DNA of 6,036 nt from Ruminococcaceae bacterium UBA2806 (GTDB taxonomy: Bacteria; Bacillota; Clostridia; Oscillospirales; Acutalibacteraceae), in assembly GCA_002351795.1 (NCBI GenBank), contig DEHG01000070.1, positions 22,415-28,450 of the forward strand, given 5' to 3'. Both the position numbers and the translations under genes were made by a program. The notes beneath the pieces are model-generated. The model searched no databases and was not told the origin of the DNA. It saw only the letters and a program-made list of their open reading frames with translations. This document shows, in pieces, positions 5,197-6,036 of the stretch. Each line of letters opens with the position of its first letter. The stretch's first letter is position 1.

Positions 5197-5872
5197 TTAC
5201 TCTTCCTTGGAGATCTTTGTCTTTTGCTCTTTTGTCAAGCTCCTCTGCAAATGCCGGAAACATATCAAGTCCGACAATGCTTCCTGATAAATGCTCCGCA
5301 AGCGTCAACGTCTGACCCCCTGTTCCGCAGCCAAGATCAGCAACGCTTTCAAACCTGCTGAGATCACCCATAAAGCCCAAAGCCTTTTCAATTGTTTCAC
5401 GGCTGCCGGGACCCTGGCGTTCCAATCCGATATGAGCCTCCAGCAGCAGATCAAGAAATGACGGTTGTTTATTTTCCATTATTCCGTCTATCGGAATCGG
5501 TCTGTAATTTATCGGTATCATTTCAAAAATCAGATAGCCTGATATCACAAGAATATAATATACTCCCAGAAGAATAATGTCAAGGTCAACCTTGAATAAG
5601 CTTTTGCGGCGTATCAGCTGTATGAACCCCAGAACGGCAAAGCACATACATATTGCTATCGGAACAAGTCCCAGCCAGTCCGTGACTGTGTACAGCCGCA
5701 TATGCACTCCTGTCAGCCCCTGAAACCAAGTGTTGAACTCAGCAAAGCCGATCGCAGTTCCCTGCTGCCCGATGTTCTGGACATCGACATTGATAATCAA
5801 AAACGTCCACAACACAAACGCGGCAAGCAAGCCTGCTCCGATAAATAAAACTCTTTTCGCTTTCATTTTCAT
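5165..5872 (-). CDS. Chimeric reading frame: PAP2-type phosphatase front fused to SAM-methyltransferase front, both truncated
   Basis: The 235-codon frame has three parts. Residues 1-131 are hydrophobic, with membrane segments at about 8-27, 66-87 and 98-120, and end INYRPIPIDG; this resembles the first half of a PAP2-family membrane phosphatase, including the RP of its first signature. The usual next signature (a YPSS/PSGH type) and the later His motif are absent. At M132 the sequence turns into a methyltransferase start, MENKQPSFLDLLLEAHIG. It contains VADLGCGTGGQT (177-188, SAM motif I) and GLDMFP (201-206) but stops being methyltransferase-like after RVKGI (224-228); the last seven residues are read out of frame from the kinase fragment. 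AAAGGA (5876-5881) lies 9 nt from the ATG at 5864-5866 and only 3 nt from the ATG at 5870-5872, so the true start may be two codons in. A promoter lies upstream. Neither domain can be catalytically complete, so I regard it as a pseudogene even though the frame is open. Confidence 0.75.
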   Translation of the reverse strand: MKMKAKRVLFIGAGLLAAFVLWTFLIINVDVQNIGQQGTAIGFAEFNTWFQGLTGVHMRLYTVTDWLGLVPIAICMCFAVLGFIQLIRRKSLFKVDLDIILLGVYYILVISGYLIFEMIPINYRPIPIDGIMENKQPSFLDLLLEAHIGLERQGPGSRETIEKALGFMGDLSRFESVADLGCGTGGQTLTLAEHLSGSIVGLDMFPAFAEELDKRAKDKDLQGRVKGIYRRRYDL

Positions 5873-5898
5873 CTGTCCTTTCGATTGTTTGTACTTTG

Positions 5899-5927
5899 AA
5901 AGTAACAGATAGAGTAAAAAATGTAAA
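5899..5927 (-). promoter_or_regulatory. Promoter of the PAP2/methyltransferase chimera
   Basis: The minus strand has TTTACA (5922-5927), 17 nt, then TACTTT (5899-5904) preceded by TGT, an extended -10. The start would fall near 5892, giving a leader of about 20-26 nt that includes the AAAGGA ribosome binding site. This suggests the remnant frame is still transcribed. Confidence 0.5.
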
Positions 5928-5931
5928 GAAC

Positions 5932-5959
5932 CGCTCCGTCACATCGATGATACGGAGCG
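5932..5959 (-). terminator. Terminator of the alpha/beta-hydrolase-like gene
   Basis: CGCTCCGT (5932-5939) pairs with ACGGAGCG (5952-5959) around a 12-nt loop. On the minus strand it begins 2 nt after the stop codon at 5962-5964 and is followed by GTTCTTTACATTTTTT. The T-rich tail overlaps the -35 region of the next promoter. Confidence 0.6.
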
Positions 5960-5961
5960 TC

Positions 5962-6036
5962 TCATTCCCGAGTACAAGCGGTTTTTATCCAATCGTCCAA
6001 AAAGCGCATTTGCTCGTCCGTATGGAACCAATGCTC
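5962..6036 (-). CDS. C-terminal end of an alpha/beta-hydrolase-like protein (runs off right edge)
   Basis: The last 24 codons, ending in TGA at 5962-5964, read EHWFHTDEQMRFLDDWIK and then TACTRE. The pattern of a His-Trp-Phe-His just before a final helix with FLDDWI is typical of the end of alpha/beta-fold hydrolases, where the catalytic His precedes the last helix. The nucleophile and acid lie outside the window, so substrate and subfamily are unknown. The stop is followed at once by a terminator hairpin, which separates it from the PAP2/methyltransferase chimera. Confidence 0.6.
   Translation of the reverse strand, partial: EHWFHTDEQMRFLDDWIKTACTRE

Noticed and set aside
5739..5942. Minus-strand frame of 67 codons overlapping the start of the PAP2-like part
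   Set aside because: It covers the promoter and ribosome binding site of the chimera in another frame and its translation is not protein-like.
1..6036. CRISPR array, tRNA, rRNA or complete transposase
   Set aside because: No regularly spaced direct repeats, no tRNA cloverleaf or rRNA signature and no transposase motif were seen on reading either strand.

Overview
The window looks like chromosomal DNA of a low-GC, Gram-positive anaerobe of the Clostridia, most likely Ruminococcus or a close relative in the Oscillospiraceae. This rests on the style of the hybrid sensor kinase, strong GGAGG ribosome binding sites, sigma-A type promoters with 17-nt spacers, GGGGCTG-type terminator stems, and a cytoplasmic-membrane protein with a DUF5104-like domain. 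No ribosomal or other taxon-specific marker is present, so the genus is an inference. All protein genes lie on the minus strand. The only convincing plus-strand transcription unit is a candidate small RNA.

Layout from low to high coordinates. Positions 1-117 hold the first 39 codons of a response regulator that runs off the left edge, with a good promoter at 158-186. An AT-rich intergenic stretch follows, and then a self-contained plus-strand unit: promoter 371-399, a predicted structured RNA of about 93 nt (406-498) and an intrinsic terminator. A long hairpin (512-555) separates it from the convergent gene at 564-1505, an unrecognised zinc-ribbon plus four-helix membrane protein. At 1796-2854 lies a two-helix membrane protein with a DUF5104-like domain and a C-terminal region carrying an IGEP motif. 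Both of these genes need start sites inside the longest open frame, because the GGAGG sites and, for the first, the promoter lie there.

Positions 2993-4633 encode a hybrid histidine kinase (HisKA, HATPase_c, REC, REC). Upstream of its first ATG the same frame continues for 31 codons, encoding a clear transmembrane helix, and then meets a stop. No ATG, GTG or TTG codon occurs in that piece. The kinase has therefore lost its sensor and start and now survives as a cytosolic-looking remnant.

The right third (about 4700-5872) reads as a deletion-scarred region. One frame joins the front of a PAP2-type membrane phosphatase to the front of a class I SAM-dependent methyltransferase. That frame then breaks into the tail of an APH-like kinase. 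The first junction falls on a shared ATGGAA-like start and the second on a short AAAGGAATT, which suggests microhomology deletions. Between these remnants and the beheaded sensor kinase sit a terminator-like hairpin and an imperfect inverted-repeat element (4827-4908) of an interspersed type. The right edge holds the last 24 codons of an alpha/beta-hydrolase-like gene with its own terminator.

The genes do not form an obvious pathway. Two-component signalling (regulator and hybrid kinase) appears twice, but the two genes are 2.9 kb apart and need not be partners. The most novel items are the candidate small RNA and the three-way gene fusion next to the beheaded kinase.
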